Shown piece by piece: positions 9,903-18,012 of a stretch of 64,000 nt of DNA. The first letter of the stretch is position 1. Each line of letters starts with the position of its first letter. The position numbers and the translations under genes were made by a program. Below the pieces are notes generated by a model. That model worked only from the letters and a program-made list of their open reading frames with translations. It had not been told where the DNA came from and did not search any database. The stretch comes from Alteraurantiacibacter buctensis (GTDB lineage: Bacteria > Pseudomonadota > Alphaproteobacteria > Sphingomonadales > Sphingomonadaceae), in NCBI RefSeq assembly GCF_009827655.1, contig NZ_WTYV01000004.1, positions 124,001-188,000 on the forward strand, read 5' to 3'.

Positions 9903-10325
9903 ATGTTTGGTGACGCGATCGACTATGGCCTGGTCACCATCCGCCGCCGCAAGTGGTTTCCGCTGCAGCCGCGCAAGGTGACCATGGCTCCGCTGGGCCA
10001 CCTGCACTTCCATCCGCAGAGCGGCGTGTATTGTGACGACTTCGCATTTGGCACACCGCACGCCCAGGCACTGTTCATCCACGAGATGACCCACGTCTGG
10101 CAGACCCAGACGCGCGGGCGCTGGTTCCTGCCGCTGCATCGGCCGTTTTCCAGCCGCTATGACTACAGCCTCAAGCCGGGCTGGACGCTGAAGCAATATG
10201 GCATAGAACAGCAGGCTATGATCGTGCAGCACGCCTTTACCTTGCGCGAAGGGCGGCCGGTGCCGGGCGCTCCGCCACTGGAGCAGTACAAGCTGGTCCT
10301 GCCGTTCGCGCCCTTCAGGGATTGA
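9903..10325 (+). CDS. Vgr-related HExxH protein (possible upstream CTG start)
   Basis: A small sphingomonad-type protein often labelled vgr related protein, with a zinc-metallopeptidase-like motif HEMTH (IHEMTHVWQTQ) in the middle, but no visible link to type VI secretion. ATG 9903 is the first ATG and gives 140 residues. In the same frame the preceding codons read PLSPGEVALARS, which resembles the N-terminus I remember for this family, and the frame is open back to a TGA at 9804. No ATG, GTG or TTG occurs there in frame. A GGAGAGG at 9879-9885 is 17 bases from ATG 9903 but 5 bases from a CTG at 9891, so CTG initiation is plausible. Peptidase activity is unproven. Confidence 0.75.
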   Translation: MFGDAIDYGLVTIRRRKWFPLQPRKVTMAPLGHLHFHPQSGVYCDDFAFGTPHAQALFIHEMTHVWQTQTRGRWFLPLHRPFSSRYDYSLKPGWTLKQYGIEQQAMIVQHAFTLREGRPVPGAPPLEQYKLVLPFAPFRD

Positions 10326-10330
10326 TCCGG

Positions 10331-11005
10331 ATGCCCCACGCCGTTGACCATCACGCTATCCTCGATCGCCTGGCCGCCATGCGCGGCGTGGGCAACGTGT
10401 TCGCGGTCCCCGATCCGGCGCGCACCGCCCATGTGATCGTCGACCTGCAGAATGGTTTCATGCAGGTAGGCGCGCCGGTGGAAGTGCCGATGGCACGGCA
10501 CATCGTGGACGAGGTGAACCTGGTCAGCCGCGCAGTGCGCGAGGCCGGGGGAACGAACATTTTCCTGCGTTATACGACCCCGCCCGACTGGGAGAACCAG
10601 TGGACAGTGTTCTGGGAACGCATGGGCCCTGCCGCTGCGGGGCACCGGGAGGCTTTCACTCCCGGTCATCCCATGCACGACCTGTGGGCCGGCCTGGATG
10701 TGCGGCCGGATGACCTGGTGGTCGACAAGCACCGCTTCAGCGGCTTCTTCCCCGGTACTAGCACCCTGCCTGACGTGCTGCGGGATCGCGGGATCAACAC
10801 CCTGATCATCAGTGGCACCCTGACCAATTGCTGCTGCGAAAGCACGGCGCGCGATGCCATGCAGGCGGGTTACAGGGTCATCATGGCGGCCGATGCCAAT
10901 GCTGCCCTGACCGACGAGGAGCATGGGGCCACGCTGCACATCCTTGCGTTCGTCTTTGCCGATTTGCTTTCGGCCAAGGAAATTGCTGCACTCTGGCAGG
11001 CATGA
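10331..11005 (+). CDS. Isochorismatase-fold cysteine hydrolase
   Basis: A 224-residue cytoplasmic cysteine hydrolase of the isochorismatase / N-carbamoylsarcosine amidase superfamily, which hydrolyses C-N bonds or vinyl ethers. The triad can be placed at Asp38 (VDLQNGF), Lys133 (VVDKHRFSGF) and Cys168 in TNCCCESTARDA, where three Cys occur in a row. The cis-peptide stretch SGTLTN precedes the nucleophile. ATG 10331 is chosen; a TTG at 10322 would add three residues. It begins 5 bases after the vgr-related gene stop and may share its transcript. The substrate is not evident; the CCES-STARDA context is closer to carbamoylsarcosine-type amidases than to isochorismatase itself. Confidence 0.85.
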   Translation: MPHAVDHHAILDRLAAMRGVGNVFAVPDPARTAHVIVDLQNGFMQVGAPVEVPMARHIVDEVNLVSRAVREAGGTNIFLRYTTPPDWENQWTVFWERMGPAAAGHREAFTPGHPMHDLWAGLDVRPDDLVVDKHRFSGFFPGTSTLPDVLRDRGINTLIISGTLTNCCCESTARDAMQAGYRVIMAADANAALTDEEHGATLHILAFVFADLLSAKEIAALWQA

Positions 11006-11104
11006 CAGTATTTGTGTGTATTCCGTTCATCGACGGTTATGCACAGCCTGGCGATGACAACAACCGGAACCGCAGGGGCGGTTTCCCCACCTGGAGATAG
11101 ACCG

Positions 11105-11572
11105 ATGAAGCTGGTTCCTTCCTTGCTCCTTGCCGCCTGTTCCCTGGCGCTGACCACTCAAGCTGCGGCGCAGGACACGTCCGCCCGCCCGACCTACGAT
11201 ACGGTCAACCTGAGCGCGGGCTTTCCGAACGATCCTTACAGCGTATCGCTTTCGTCGGGTGGCAGCATCGATGCCAGCAACATCGGCTCGCCTTGCCGCG
11301 GCTTCGTGGCCAATGCACCTGACGTGCGCCTGAACTACGACAGCGGCAGCCTGCCGCTCTACATCTACGCCAACTCCGACAGCGACACCACGCTGGTGGT
11401 GAACGCGCCCGACGGCCAGTGGTACTGCGACGACGACAGCAACGGCGGCCTCAACCCGCAGGTGACCTTCCTTAAGCCGCAGAGCGGCCAGTACGACATC
11501 TGGGTGGGTACTTATTCGGGCAGCGATTTACGCCCGGCCACGCTGTATATCTCGGAACTGGCGGGCGACTGA
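11105..11572 (+). CDS. Small secreted beta-rich protein, pre-peptidase-domain-like
   Basis: A 155-residue exported protein with a clear signal peptide (residues 1-22, cleavage near TQAAAQ). The mature part is rich in Ser, Asp, Tyr and beta-prone stretches, with GSPCRGFVANAPDVRLNY, LPLYIYANSDSDTTLVVN and QSGQYDIWVGTY. The SGQYDIWVGTY ending resembles bacterial pre-peptidase C-terminal domains, which are beta sandwiches. Two Cys (SPCRG and WYCDDD) could form a disulfide. Similar proteins are sometimes labelled peptidase S1, but no catalytic triad is present. ATG 11105 is chosen because the signal peptide starts there. The function is unknown. Confidence 0.8.
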   Translation: MKLVPSLLLAACSLALTTQAAAQDTSARPTYDTVNLSAGFPNDPYSVSLSSGGSIDASNIGSPCRGFVANAPDVRLNYDSGSLPLYIYANSDSDTTLVVNAPDGQWYCDDDSNGGLNPQVTFLKPQSGQYDIWVGTYSGSDLRPATLYISELAGD

Positions 11573-11618
11573 TCCGCCGCCGATCCGACGCGGGGGCCGG
11601 ACCAGCGGGAACTGACCG

Positions 11619-12176
11619 TCAGTCCGGCTTCTTCGCCACGGCCACCAGCGCCGGGCGCAGCAGGCGGTCCTTGATCATGTAGCCGCTCTGCATCTCGCTT
11701 ACCACGATGCCGGGTTCGTGCTCGGTCGAAGGCACTTCGATCATCGCCTGGTGCTGGTGCGGATCGAGCGGCAGGCCCACGGCGGCAATGCGGCTGATGC
11801 CGTGCTGGCCAAAGACCTTTTCCAGTTCGCGCTGGGTCGCCTCGATGCCGGCCACCAGCCCTTCCATCTGGTTGTGCGCCCGCAGTTCCGCCGGGACGGC
11901 TTCAAGCGCACGGGCCAGGTTGTCCGACACGCTCAGCACGTCGCGGGCAAAGCCGGTAGCGGCATAGGCGCGTGCATCGGCAATGTCCTTTTCCAGCCGC
12001 CGGCGCACGTTCTGCGTTTCCGCCCGGGCATAAAGCACCTGCTGTTTCAGTTCCTCCAGTTCGGCCTCCATCGCGGATATCCGCTCGGCCTCGTCACCGC
12101 GATCAAGGAACTGTTCGGGCACGCCTTCCAGTTCCTTCTCGACTTCCTGATCCTGACCCTTGCCGTCTTCGTTCAT
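11619..12176 (-). CDS. grpE: Nucleotide exchange factor GrpE
   Basis: GrpE releases ADP from DnaK and so resets the chaperone cycle. The 185-residue protein has an acidic N-terminus, a long coiled-coil helix (about 25-95) and the C-terminal beta domain with LPLDPHQHQAMIEVPS and GIVVSEMQSGYMIKDRLLRPALVAV, the GrpE signature. It begins 3 bases after the hrcA stop, forming an hrcA-grpE operon. The last codons overlap a GCCGGAC/GTCCGGC inverted repeat that may end transcription between this gene and the convergent secreted-protein gene. Confidence 0.97.
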   Translation of the reverse strand: MNEDGKGQDQEVEKELEGVPEQFLDRGDEAERISAMEAELEELKQQVLYARAETQNVRRRLEKDIADARAYAATGFARDVLSVSDNLARALEAVPAELRAHNQMEGLVAGIEATQRELEKVFGQHGISRIAAVGLPLDPHQHQAMIEVPSTEHEPGIVVSEMQSGYMIKDRLLRPALVAVAKKPD

Positions 12177-12179
12177 AAT

Positions 12180-13235
12180 TCAACCAATTCTCTTGCCCAA
12201 TGACCGCTCCAGAGAGCGGGCGGTAAAATCGACCATCGGCACGACCCGTGCATAGTTCAGGCGAGTCGGCCCGATTACCCCCAGCACACCCACCACCCGC
12301 CCTTCGCGGTCGCGATAGGGGGCAGCGATCACCGAGGATCCGGAGAGCGCAAATAGGCGGTTTTCCGCGCCGATAAAGATGCGCGTTGCATTTGCCTCGC
12401 GCGCGCTGTCCAGCAGGTCGGCGATGGACTGCTTGTTTTCCAGGTCATCCAGCAGCGATCGCACCCGTTCGATGTCGGACAGGGCGCTCTCATCCAGCAG
12501 GTTGGCCTGCCCGCGAACGATCAGCACGCGGCGGCGCGCCGCGTCCTCGCTCCAGGTCACGAGACCGCGTTCCACCAGGTCGCGGCTTGCTTCGTCCAGC
12601 GCGGTCGCCCCGGCGCGAATCTCCGCCTCGATGGCTGCCACCGCCTCGCGCAGGGTCCGCCCGGCCAGGCGGGCATTCATGTAATTACTGGCCTGTTGCA
12701 AGGCCGCCGGTCCGGTGCCCGGCGGCAGGTCGAGCAGGCGATTCTCCACGTGCCCCGCATCGTCCACCAGCACCACCAGGGCGCGGGTGGGATCCAGCGG
12801 CACGATGTTGAGCTGCACCACCCGAACCTCGCGGTGTGGCACCATGACCATGCCGGCCGCGCCGGACAAGTCGGAGAGAATCGAACTTGTGGCCTCCAGC
12901 GCCTGCTCGATCGGGCCGGGTGCGGCCAGTTGCGCCTCGATCACGGCGCGTTCCTGCGCGCTGGGTTCGGCCACCTGCATCATGCCGTCCACAAACAGCC
13001 TCAGGCCCGTCTCGGTCGGCATCCTCCCGGCGCTGGTATGGGGGGCGGCCAGCAGGCCAAGACGTTCCAGATCGGCCAGCACGCTGCGGATCGATGCGGG
13101 CGAAAGGTTCAGGTCCGCCCTGCCCGCCAGCGTCTTCGATCCAACCGGTTGCCCGCTGTCGAGATAATCCTCCACCACCCGGCGGAAAATCTCGCGCGCC
13201 CGCAGCGTCAGTTCTGTGATCGGGGGTGAGACCAT
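12180..13235 (-). CDS. hrcA: Heat-inducible transcription repressor HrcA
   Basis: HrcA normally represses chaperone operons by binding CIRCE operators. The 351-residue protein has an N-terminal winged helix (about 1-85, with [26 protein letters not shown] and the [18 protein letters not shown] block), a central GAF-like domain and the conserved C-terminal [17 protein letters not shown]. It is coupled to grpE. No CIRCE element (TTAGCACTC-N9-GAGTGCTAA) was found upstream of hrcA, grpE or dnaK in this window, so its targets probably lie elsewhere, for example at groESL. Confidence 0.97.
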   Translation of the reverse strand: MVSPPITELTLRAREIFRRVVEDYLDSGQPVGSKTLAGRADLNLSPASIRSVLADLERLGLLAAPHTSAGRMPTETGLRLFVDGMMQVAEPSAQERAVIEAQLAAPGPIEQALEATSSILSDLSGAAGMVMVPHREVRVVQLNIVPLDPTRALVVLVDDAGHVENRLLDLPPGTGPAALQQASNYMNARLAGRTLREAVAAIEAEIRAGATALDEASRDLVERGLVTWSEDAARRRVLIVRGQANLLDESALSDIERVRSLLDDLENKQSIADLLDSAREANATRIFIGAENRLFALSGSSVIAAPYRDREGRVVGVLGVIGPTRLNYARVVPMVDFTARSLERSLGKRIG

Positions 13236-13245
13236 GACAGGGCCT

Positions 13246-13273
13246 TATCTAAGCGCTAGGGGCAAGCAAGCAA
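13246..13273 (-). promoter_or_regulatory. Possible promoter for hrcA-grpE
   Basis: On the minus strand TTGCTT (13273-13268) and TAGATA (13251-13246) are separated by 16 bases, a fair sigma-70-type match. The -10 element ends only 10 bases before the hrcA ATG at 13235, so the transcript would have almost no leader. A weak call made by eye. Confidence 0.3.
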
Positions 13274-13299
13274 TCCCCGAGTCCCTATTGGAGAAGTCC

Positions 13300-14013
13300 A
13301 TGCGTCCTTCCGGTCGCGCCGCAGATGAAATGCGCGCCATCACTATCGAAACCGGTTTCACCAAGCATGCCGAAGGCTCGTGCCTGATCAGCTTTGGGGA
13401 GACCCGCGTGCTGTGCACCGCCAGCGTGGAGGAAAAGGTGCCGCCGTTCCTGCGCGGCAAAGGTTCGGGCTGGGTCACGGGCGAATATTCGATGCTGCCC
13501 CGCGCCACGCACACCCGCGGCAGCCGCGAGGCGGCCAAGGGCAAGCAGAGCGGGAGGACACAGGAAATACAGCGGCTGATTGGTCGCTCGCTGCGCGCCG
13601 TGACCGACTTGCAGAAGCTGGGCGAACGGCAGATCGTCCTCGATTGCGACGTGTTACAGGCCGATGGCGGCACCCGCACCGCCTCGATTTCGGGTGCATG
13701 GGTGGCGCTGCGTCTTGCCGTGGACAAGCTGATGGCCTCGGGCGCGATCAAGGACGATCCTCTGACCGCCAAGATCGCCGCCATTTCCTGCGGCATCTAC
13801 CAGGGCAACCCGGTGCTGGACCTAGACTATGACGAAGACTCCAGCGCTGATGCCGACGCCAACTTCGTGCTGATCGAAGGCGGCCAGATTGCCGAGGTGC
13901 AAGCCACTGCCGAGGGCGCGACCTACGACGAGGAAGGCCTGCTTCGCCTGCTGCGCCTGGCGCGGATCGGCTGCAACAACATCTTCGCCGCACAGGAGCG
14001 CGCCACGCGATGA
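13300..14013 (+). CDS. rph: Ribonuclease PH
   Basis: Phosphorolytic 3'-to-5' exoribonuclease that trims tRNA 3' ends. The 237-residue protein opens with [31 protein letters not shown] sequence and carries the RNase PH core motifs [34 protein letters not shown] and [19 protein letters not shown] 13300 is chosen over the in-frame upstream ATGs because the RNase PH N-terminus begins there; AGAAG lies a few bases upstream. It is divergent from hrcA, and its stop overlaps the rdgB start (ATGA), so the two are translationally coupled. Confidence 0.97.
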   Translation: MRPSGRAADEMRAITIETGFTKHAEGSCLISFGETRVLCTASVEEKVPPFLRGKGSGWVTGEYSMLPRATHTRGSREAAKGKQSGRTQEIQRLIGRSLRAVTDLQKLGERQIVLDCDVLQADGGTRTASISGAWVALRLAVDKLMASGAIKDDPLTAKIAAISCGIYQGNPVLDLDYDEDSSADADANFVLIEGGQIAEVQATAEGATYDEEGLLRLLRLARIGCNNIFAAQERATR

Positions 14014-14636
14014 CCCGCAAGCTTGGCGGCAAGCTGGTGATTGCCACGCACAACGCCGGCAAGCTTAAGGAAATCGGTACGCTGCTGGCGCCCTACGGCA
14101 TCGACTGCATCTCCGCCGGGGCGCTGGGCCTGCCCGAACCGGCGGAGACCGGCACGACCTTTGTCGCCAACGCGCTGATCAAGGCGCGCGCGGCGGCGGA
14201 GGCGAGCGGCCTTTGCGCGCTGGCCGATGACAGCGGTCTGTCGGTCGCCGCGCTGGACGGGCGGCCCGGCGTCTACACTGCCGACTGGGCCGAGCGGCAG
14301 TGGTTTGAGGGCGAACCGGGCCGCGACTGGCACATGGCCATGGGCAAGGTGGAAGGCCAGTTGCAGGCCCTGGGGCCGGATGCCCCGCGCCATGCGTGGT
14401 TCTCGTGCGTGCTCGCCCTCGCCTGGCCGGATGGCGAGACGGCAGTTTACGAAGGGCGGGTGGATGGCACCCTCACCTGGCCGCCACGTGGCACCATGGG
14501 CTTCGGCTATGATCCCGTCTTCGTGCTGGATGGTGAGAACCGCACTTTCGCCGAAATGGATCCGGCCGAAAAGCACGCCCGCAGCCACCGGGCCGATGCC
14601 TTTGCAAGGCTGGTCGCCGATCAGTTCGGCCGCTGA
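14010..14636 (+). CDS. rdgB: dITP/XTP pyrophosphatase, RdgB/HAM1 family
   Basis: Hydrolyses non-canonical purine nucleoside triphosphates such as dITP, XTP and ITP to monophosphates, keeping them out of DNA and RNA. The 208-residue protein has the family pattern [15 protein letters not shown] at the N-terminus, the [18 protein letters not shown] stretch, [22 protein letters not shown] near residues 70-92, and [12 protein letters not shown] followed by [15 protein letters not shown] near the C-terminus. It overlaps rph by 4 bases. It is followed by a CAP-domain gene on the opposite strand that separates it from hemW. Confidence 0.97.
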   Translation: MTRKLGGKLVIATHNAGKLKEIGTLLAPYGIDCISAGALGLPEPAETGTTFVANALIKARAAAEASGLCALADDSGLSVAALDGRPGVYTADWAERQWFEGEPGRDWHMAMGKVEGQLQALGPDAPRHAWFSCVLALAWPDGETAVYEGRVDGTLTWPPRGTMGFGYDPVFVLDGENRTFAEMDPAEKHARSHRADAFARLVADQFGR

Positions 14637-14638
14637 GC

Positions 14639-15154
14639 TTACGGCACCCGCTTGGTCATCACGTTGCCGGCGGGATAATAGCGACAAACCAGGTATTCGC
14701 TGCCCCGCCCCTGCGCCATCGCGCAGCCCAGTTCCTCGGTATCAGGCCAGATAAGCTGGGTGTAATGGCCCACATGGTGCCAGTCTCCGGTTGTTGAGAC
14801 ATCTGGAAACCGGCCGGGGCGGAAATAGGCGCGTTCGTCGATAAATGCCTGGATCATCTGTTCCGGTGTTGCCGTGCCGGTCCAACCCATCCACAGGTTC
14901 TCGCCCGCGCCGTGGCGTTCCTCCGCGTGTTCGTAGAGACCGTGATAGGCTTGGTGATCGGCCCAGGCCTGTGCCTGCCCCGCCAGTCGGTCGCTCCAGC
15001 GCAGCAGCGGCAGACCCAGACGTGTGCGCTCGGCATTGTGGGCATCGAGCAGCCTTTCGCTGAAGGTGCGTGTATGCTCCTCTCGCCAGCGCTGGGCAGC
15101 AGCCGGCACGGCGGCAAGGGCAACGACAAGGACTAGCAGGCGGACAAGGGGCAT
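14639..15154 (-). CDS. Secreted CAP-domain (SCP/PR-1) protein
   Basis: A 171-residue exported protein of the CAP superfamily. Residues 1-20 form a signal peptide (PLVRLLVLVVALAAVPAAAQ). The CAP fold is shown by LLDAHNAERTRLGLPLLRWSDRLA, the HAEERHGAGENLWMG signature and HYTQLIWPDTEELGCAMA, with the conserved His and Glu residues in place and a C-terminal YLVCRYYPAGN. The role of bacterial CAP proteins is mostly unknown. ATG 15154 is chosen because the signal peptide starts there. The gene sits on the opposite strand between rdgB and hemW, 44 bases from the hemW start. Confidence 0.88.
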   Translation of the reverse strand: MPLVRLLVLVVALAAVPAAAQRWREEHTRTFSERLLDAHNAERTRLGLPLLRWSDRLAGQAQAWADHQAYHGLYEHAEERHGAGENLWMGWTGTATPEQMIQAFIDERAYFRPGRFPDVSTTGDWHHVGHYTQLIWPDTEELGCAMAQGRGSEYLVCRYYPAGNVMTKRVP

Positions 15155-15198
15155 TGCCTTTCCTTGACAAAGAGACCTTAAGCGCGGCTGAAAGCCTG

Positions 15199-16365
15199 AT
15201 GGCCCGCGCACTCTATATCCATTGGCCGTTCTGCCTGCAGAAGTGCCCCTATTGCGATTTCAATTCGCACGTGCGCGATAGCGTGGACCATGCTCGCTGG
15301 CAGGCTGCGCTGCTGGCCGACATGCGGGCCGAGGCGGAGATGGCCGGCGGCGAGAGGCTGGATTCGATTTTCTTCGGCGGCGGTACGCCTTCGCTGATGC
15401 CCCCGGCCCTGGTCGCCTCCCTGCTGGACGAGGCAGAGCGGCTATGGGGTTTTGCCCAGGGGATCGAAATCACGCTGGAGGGCAATCCCAGTTCCGTAGA
15501 GGCGGGAAACTATGCCGCGCTGGCCTCTGTCGGCGTCAACCGCGCCTCGCTGGGCCTGCAATCGCTGCATGATGATACTCTGCGTTTTCTGGGCCGTTTG
15601 CACGATGCGCAGGAGGGGCTGAATGCGCTCGAAGTGGCGCAGAAACACTTCAGGCGCGTCTCATTCGACCTGATCTATGCCCTGCCCGGGCAGACGCCGG
15701 ACCAGTGGCAGGCGGACCTGACCCGCGCCCTCGATTTGGGCACCGGGCATCTCTCGCTCTACCAGTTGACCATCGAGCCCGGCACACGCTTTGCGACGAT
15801 GGTGCGGCAAGGCGATTTCTTACCCCTGGAAGATGATGCCGCTGCTGATCTGTTCGTTCTGACCCAGGAGTTGACCGCCGCCGCCGGCCTTCCCGCCTAC
15901 GAGATCAGCAACCATGCGCGCTTGGGGGAAGAGAGCCGTCATAACCTCGGCTACTGGCGCTATCACGACTACCTGGGCATTGGCCCCGGCGCGCATGGCC
16001 GGCGCAGTGGCCCGAGTGGCGAAAAGTGGGCCACGCAGCGGCACAGGAAGCCCGAGAACTGGCTGGCCGCAGTAGAGGCGCGTGGGTCCGGCTGCCAGAG
16101 CGAGGTGGCCATTCCCCGGCCCGAACAGGCGGCTGAAGCCCTGCTGATGGGCCTGCGCCTGCGAGAAGGGGTGGACCTTGCCGTAATCTCCGCGCGCACC
16201 GGGGTTGCCGTGGAAGACCTGGTCGATTGGCCGGAGGTGGAGGCGCTGGATAAGCTGGGTTTGCTCCGCACCAGCGGGCACCGCATCGCCATTACCCTGC
16301 AGGGCATGCCGCTGCTGGATGCCATTCTGCCCCGCCTGGTGGCTGACGGTCTGGTGTCCGCATGA
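15199..16365 (+). CDS. hemW: Radical SAM heme chaperone HemW
   Basis: HemW binds heme and a radical-SAM 4Fe-4S cluster and is thought to insert heme into respiratory proteins; it was formerly mislabelled as coproporphyrinogen III oxidase. The 388-residue protein opens with ALYIHWPFCLQKCPYCDF, giving the CxxxCxxC cluster motif plus a Cys-Asp-Phe typical of HemW, then FFGGGTPSLM, GVNRASLGLQSL and LIYALPGQT. The C-terminal HemW domain follows (GLRLREGVDL). The N-terminus is shorter than that of HemN, which favours HemW. Its stop overlaps the xerC start by 4 bases. Confidence 0.94.
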   Translation: MARALYIHWPFCLQKCPYCDFNSHVRDSVDHARWQAALLADMRAEAEMAGGERLDSIFFGGGTPSLMPPALVASLLDEAERLWGFAQGIEITLEGNPSSVEAGNYAALASVGVNRASLGLQSLHDDTLRFLGRLHDAQEGLNALEVAQKHFRRVSFDLIYALPGQTPDQWQADLTRALDLGTGHLSLYQLTIEPGTRFATMVRQGDFLPLEDDAAADLFVLTQELTAAAGLPAYEISNHARLGEESRHNLGYWRYHDYLGIGPGAHGRRSGPSGEKWATQRHRKPENWLAAVEARGSGCQSEVAIPRPEQAAEALLMGLRLREGVDLAVISARTGVAVEDLVDWPEVEALDKLGLLRTSGHRIAITLQGMPLLDAILPRLVADGLVSA

Positions 16366-17258
16366 ACAAGGCCGATCTCCTGCAAGCCTGGCACGATCAC
16401 CTGCTGCATTCGCGCCGCCGGTCACCGCACACGGTGCGGGCCTATCTCGCCACGGCCGAGCGGCTGCTCGCGCGCACGGGGGCGACAAGCTGGGCCGAAG
16501 TGGCGCAGATGGAAGCCGGTGACCTGCGCCTGCAACTGGCCGCCCGCCGCGCCGGCGGGATCGGCAACGTCTCCGCCGCGCGCGAACTGTCGGCGTTGAA
16601 GGGCTTCCTTGCCTTCGCCCGCCAACAGGCAGGCCTGGCCGATGCCACCCCGCCGCGGATGCGCGGGCCGCGGGTGAAGAAGGGCCTGCCCCGCCCCATT
16701 ACCCCCGACGATGCCAGCAATCTTGCCGAGTTGGTGGAGAACAATGCTGCGAACGGCTGGATCGGTGCGCGCGACCGTGCCGTGCTGCTGCTGATGTATG
16801 GGGCGGGACTGCGCATTGCCGAGGCGCTGTCGCTCACCGGCGCGCACCTGCCGCTGGGCGAGACGCTGCTGGTGACCGGCAAGGGTGGCAAGCAGCGGAT
16901 AGTTCCGCTGATCCCCGTGGTGCGTGCTGCTGTGGCAGACTATGCGCGCCAGTGCCCCTGGCCGCTTGGCCGCGATGAGCCGCTATTTCGCGGGGCCAAG
17001 GGTGGTGCGCTGTCACAAGGCATGGTGCAGAAGGCGGTGGCCCAGGCCCGCCGCGTCCTGGGCCTGCCGGAAACGGCCACGCCCCATGCCTTGCGCCACT
17101 CATTCGCTACCCACCTGCTGGGCGCCGGGGCGGACCTGCGGAGCCTGCAGGAACTGCTTGGCCATACCAGTCTTGGCTCCACGCAGATCTATACCCGGGT
17201 GGATGCGGCAACGCTGCTGGACACTTACCGTCACGCCCATCCGCGCGACCGGGACTAG
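16362..17258 (+). CDS. xerC: Tyrosine recombinase XerC
   Basis: Site-specific recombinase that, with XerD, resolves chromosome dimers at dif during division. The 298-residue protein has an N-terminal SAM-like core-binding domain (about 1-85) and the catalytic domain with Arg in GAGLRIAEAL, Lys in GKGGKQR, HALRHSFATHLL (His and Arg), LGHTSLGSTQIYTRV (His and nucleophile Tyr). The C-terminus ends soon after, as in XerC/D. XerC rather than XerD is inferred from length and neighbourhood. It overlaps hemW (ATGA) and shares a CTAG with the stop of the convergent dedA. Confidence 0.9.
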   Translation: MNKADLLQAWHDHLLHSRRRSPHTVRAYLATAERLLARTGATSWAEVAQMEAGDLRLQLAARRAGGIGNVSAARELSALKGFLAFARQQAGLADATPPRMRGPRVKKGLPRPITPDDASNLAELVENNAANGWIGARDRAVLLLMYGAGLRIAEALSLTGAHLPLGETLLVTGKGGKQRIVPLIPVVRAAVADYARQCPWPLGRDEPLFRGAKGGALSQGMVQKAVAQARRVLGLPETATPHALRHSFATHLLGAGADLRSLQELLGHTSLGSTQIYTRVDAATLLDTYRHAHPRDRD

Positions 17259-17878
17259 TCATCCGCCTGCTGGTCGCGCCCTGCGCGCGGAACCCATGTG
17301 ACCACGCGATAGATATAGCCCAGCACGGCCACTCCCGTCAGGCCGATGATGATCCAGGCCAGCATTTCCTGCGATTCCGCCAGATAGCTGCCCAGCCACT
17401 CCCCACCCTTGATGAGCAGGGCGTTCCAGATCAGCGATCCGGCAAAGGTGAAGATGAAGAACTTCATCTTGGGCATATGCGCCAGGCCGGCGGGCAGCGA
17501 GATGATCGTCCGCAGAAAGGGCGAAAAGCGCAGGAAGAAGATCACCCAATGGCCGTGGCGGGTGAAGAACAGTTGCGCGCGCACGATGTCTTCCCAGTCC
17601 ACCGTCAGCCAGCGGCCCCACCGGTCCACGACCGGTTGCAACCGGCGGTAGCCATAGCTGTCGCCCAGCCAGAACCAGAACCAGTTGCCCAGCGTGGTGC
17701 CCAGCGTGCCGATCAGCAGTAACGGCCAGAATTCCATGACGCCGCGGCCTACCAACAGGCCGCCGATGCCCATGATTACCTCCGACGGAATGGGGGGAAT
17801 GACGTTTTCCAGCGCCATCAGCAGGAAAATGCCGAAATAGCCGCCCTGCTCGATTGCGCGGATGATGAATTGATCCAT
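17255..17878 (-). CDS. DedA family membrane protein
   Basis: A 207-residue polytopic membrane protein of the DedA/SNARE-associated family, linked to undecaprenyl phosphate or phospholipid flipping and to envelope homeostasis. The N-terminal part carries LENVIPPIPSEVIM, and the hallmark FFLRFSPFLRTIISLPAG lies at about residues 110-127, with four to five hydrophobic segments. ATG 17878 is chosen since the family N-terminus starts there; upstream in-frame ATGs add only basic, non-conserved residues. It converges with xerC, the two stop codons sharing CTAG. Confidence 0.9.
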   Translation of the reverse strand: MDQFIIRAIEQGGYFGIFLLMALENVIPPIPSEVIMGIGGLLVGRGVMEFWPLLLIGTLGTTLGNWFWFWLGDSYGYRRLQPVVDRWGRWLTVDWEDIVRAQLFFTRHGHWVIFFLRFSPFLRTIISLPAGLAHMPKMKFFIFTFAGSLIWNALLIKGGEWLGSYLAESQEMLAWIIIGLTGVAVLGYIYRVVTWVPRAGRDQQADD

Positions 17879-18012
17879 TCGCCTGAAAACGCCCATCCGA
17901 CGAAAAAGTTCAAGCCCCATTCGCTTGTCCGTGCGCGGATGGCGGCTGGTGAGGAAAATGGTCCGCCCGCCCGTCTGCCGGATGGCAGGCAATATCCGGC
18001 AAGAGGTGACAG

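Noticed and set aside
9903-10325. Type VI secretion VgrG-related gene
   Set aside because: The name vgr-related is historical. The protein is about 140 residues with HEMTH and has no VgrG spike sequence or T6SS neighbours.
11105-11572. Secreted serine protease (peptidase S1)
   Set aside because: Only about 155 residues, no His-Asp-Ser triad; the beta-rich SGQYDIWVGTY end fits a pre-peptidase-like domain.
17907-17921. GTTC-N7-ATTC resembling a LexA box upstream of dedA
   Set aside because: One half site has a mismatch and the flanking genes have no known SOS role.
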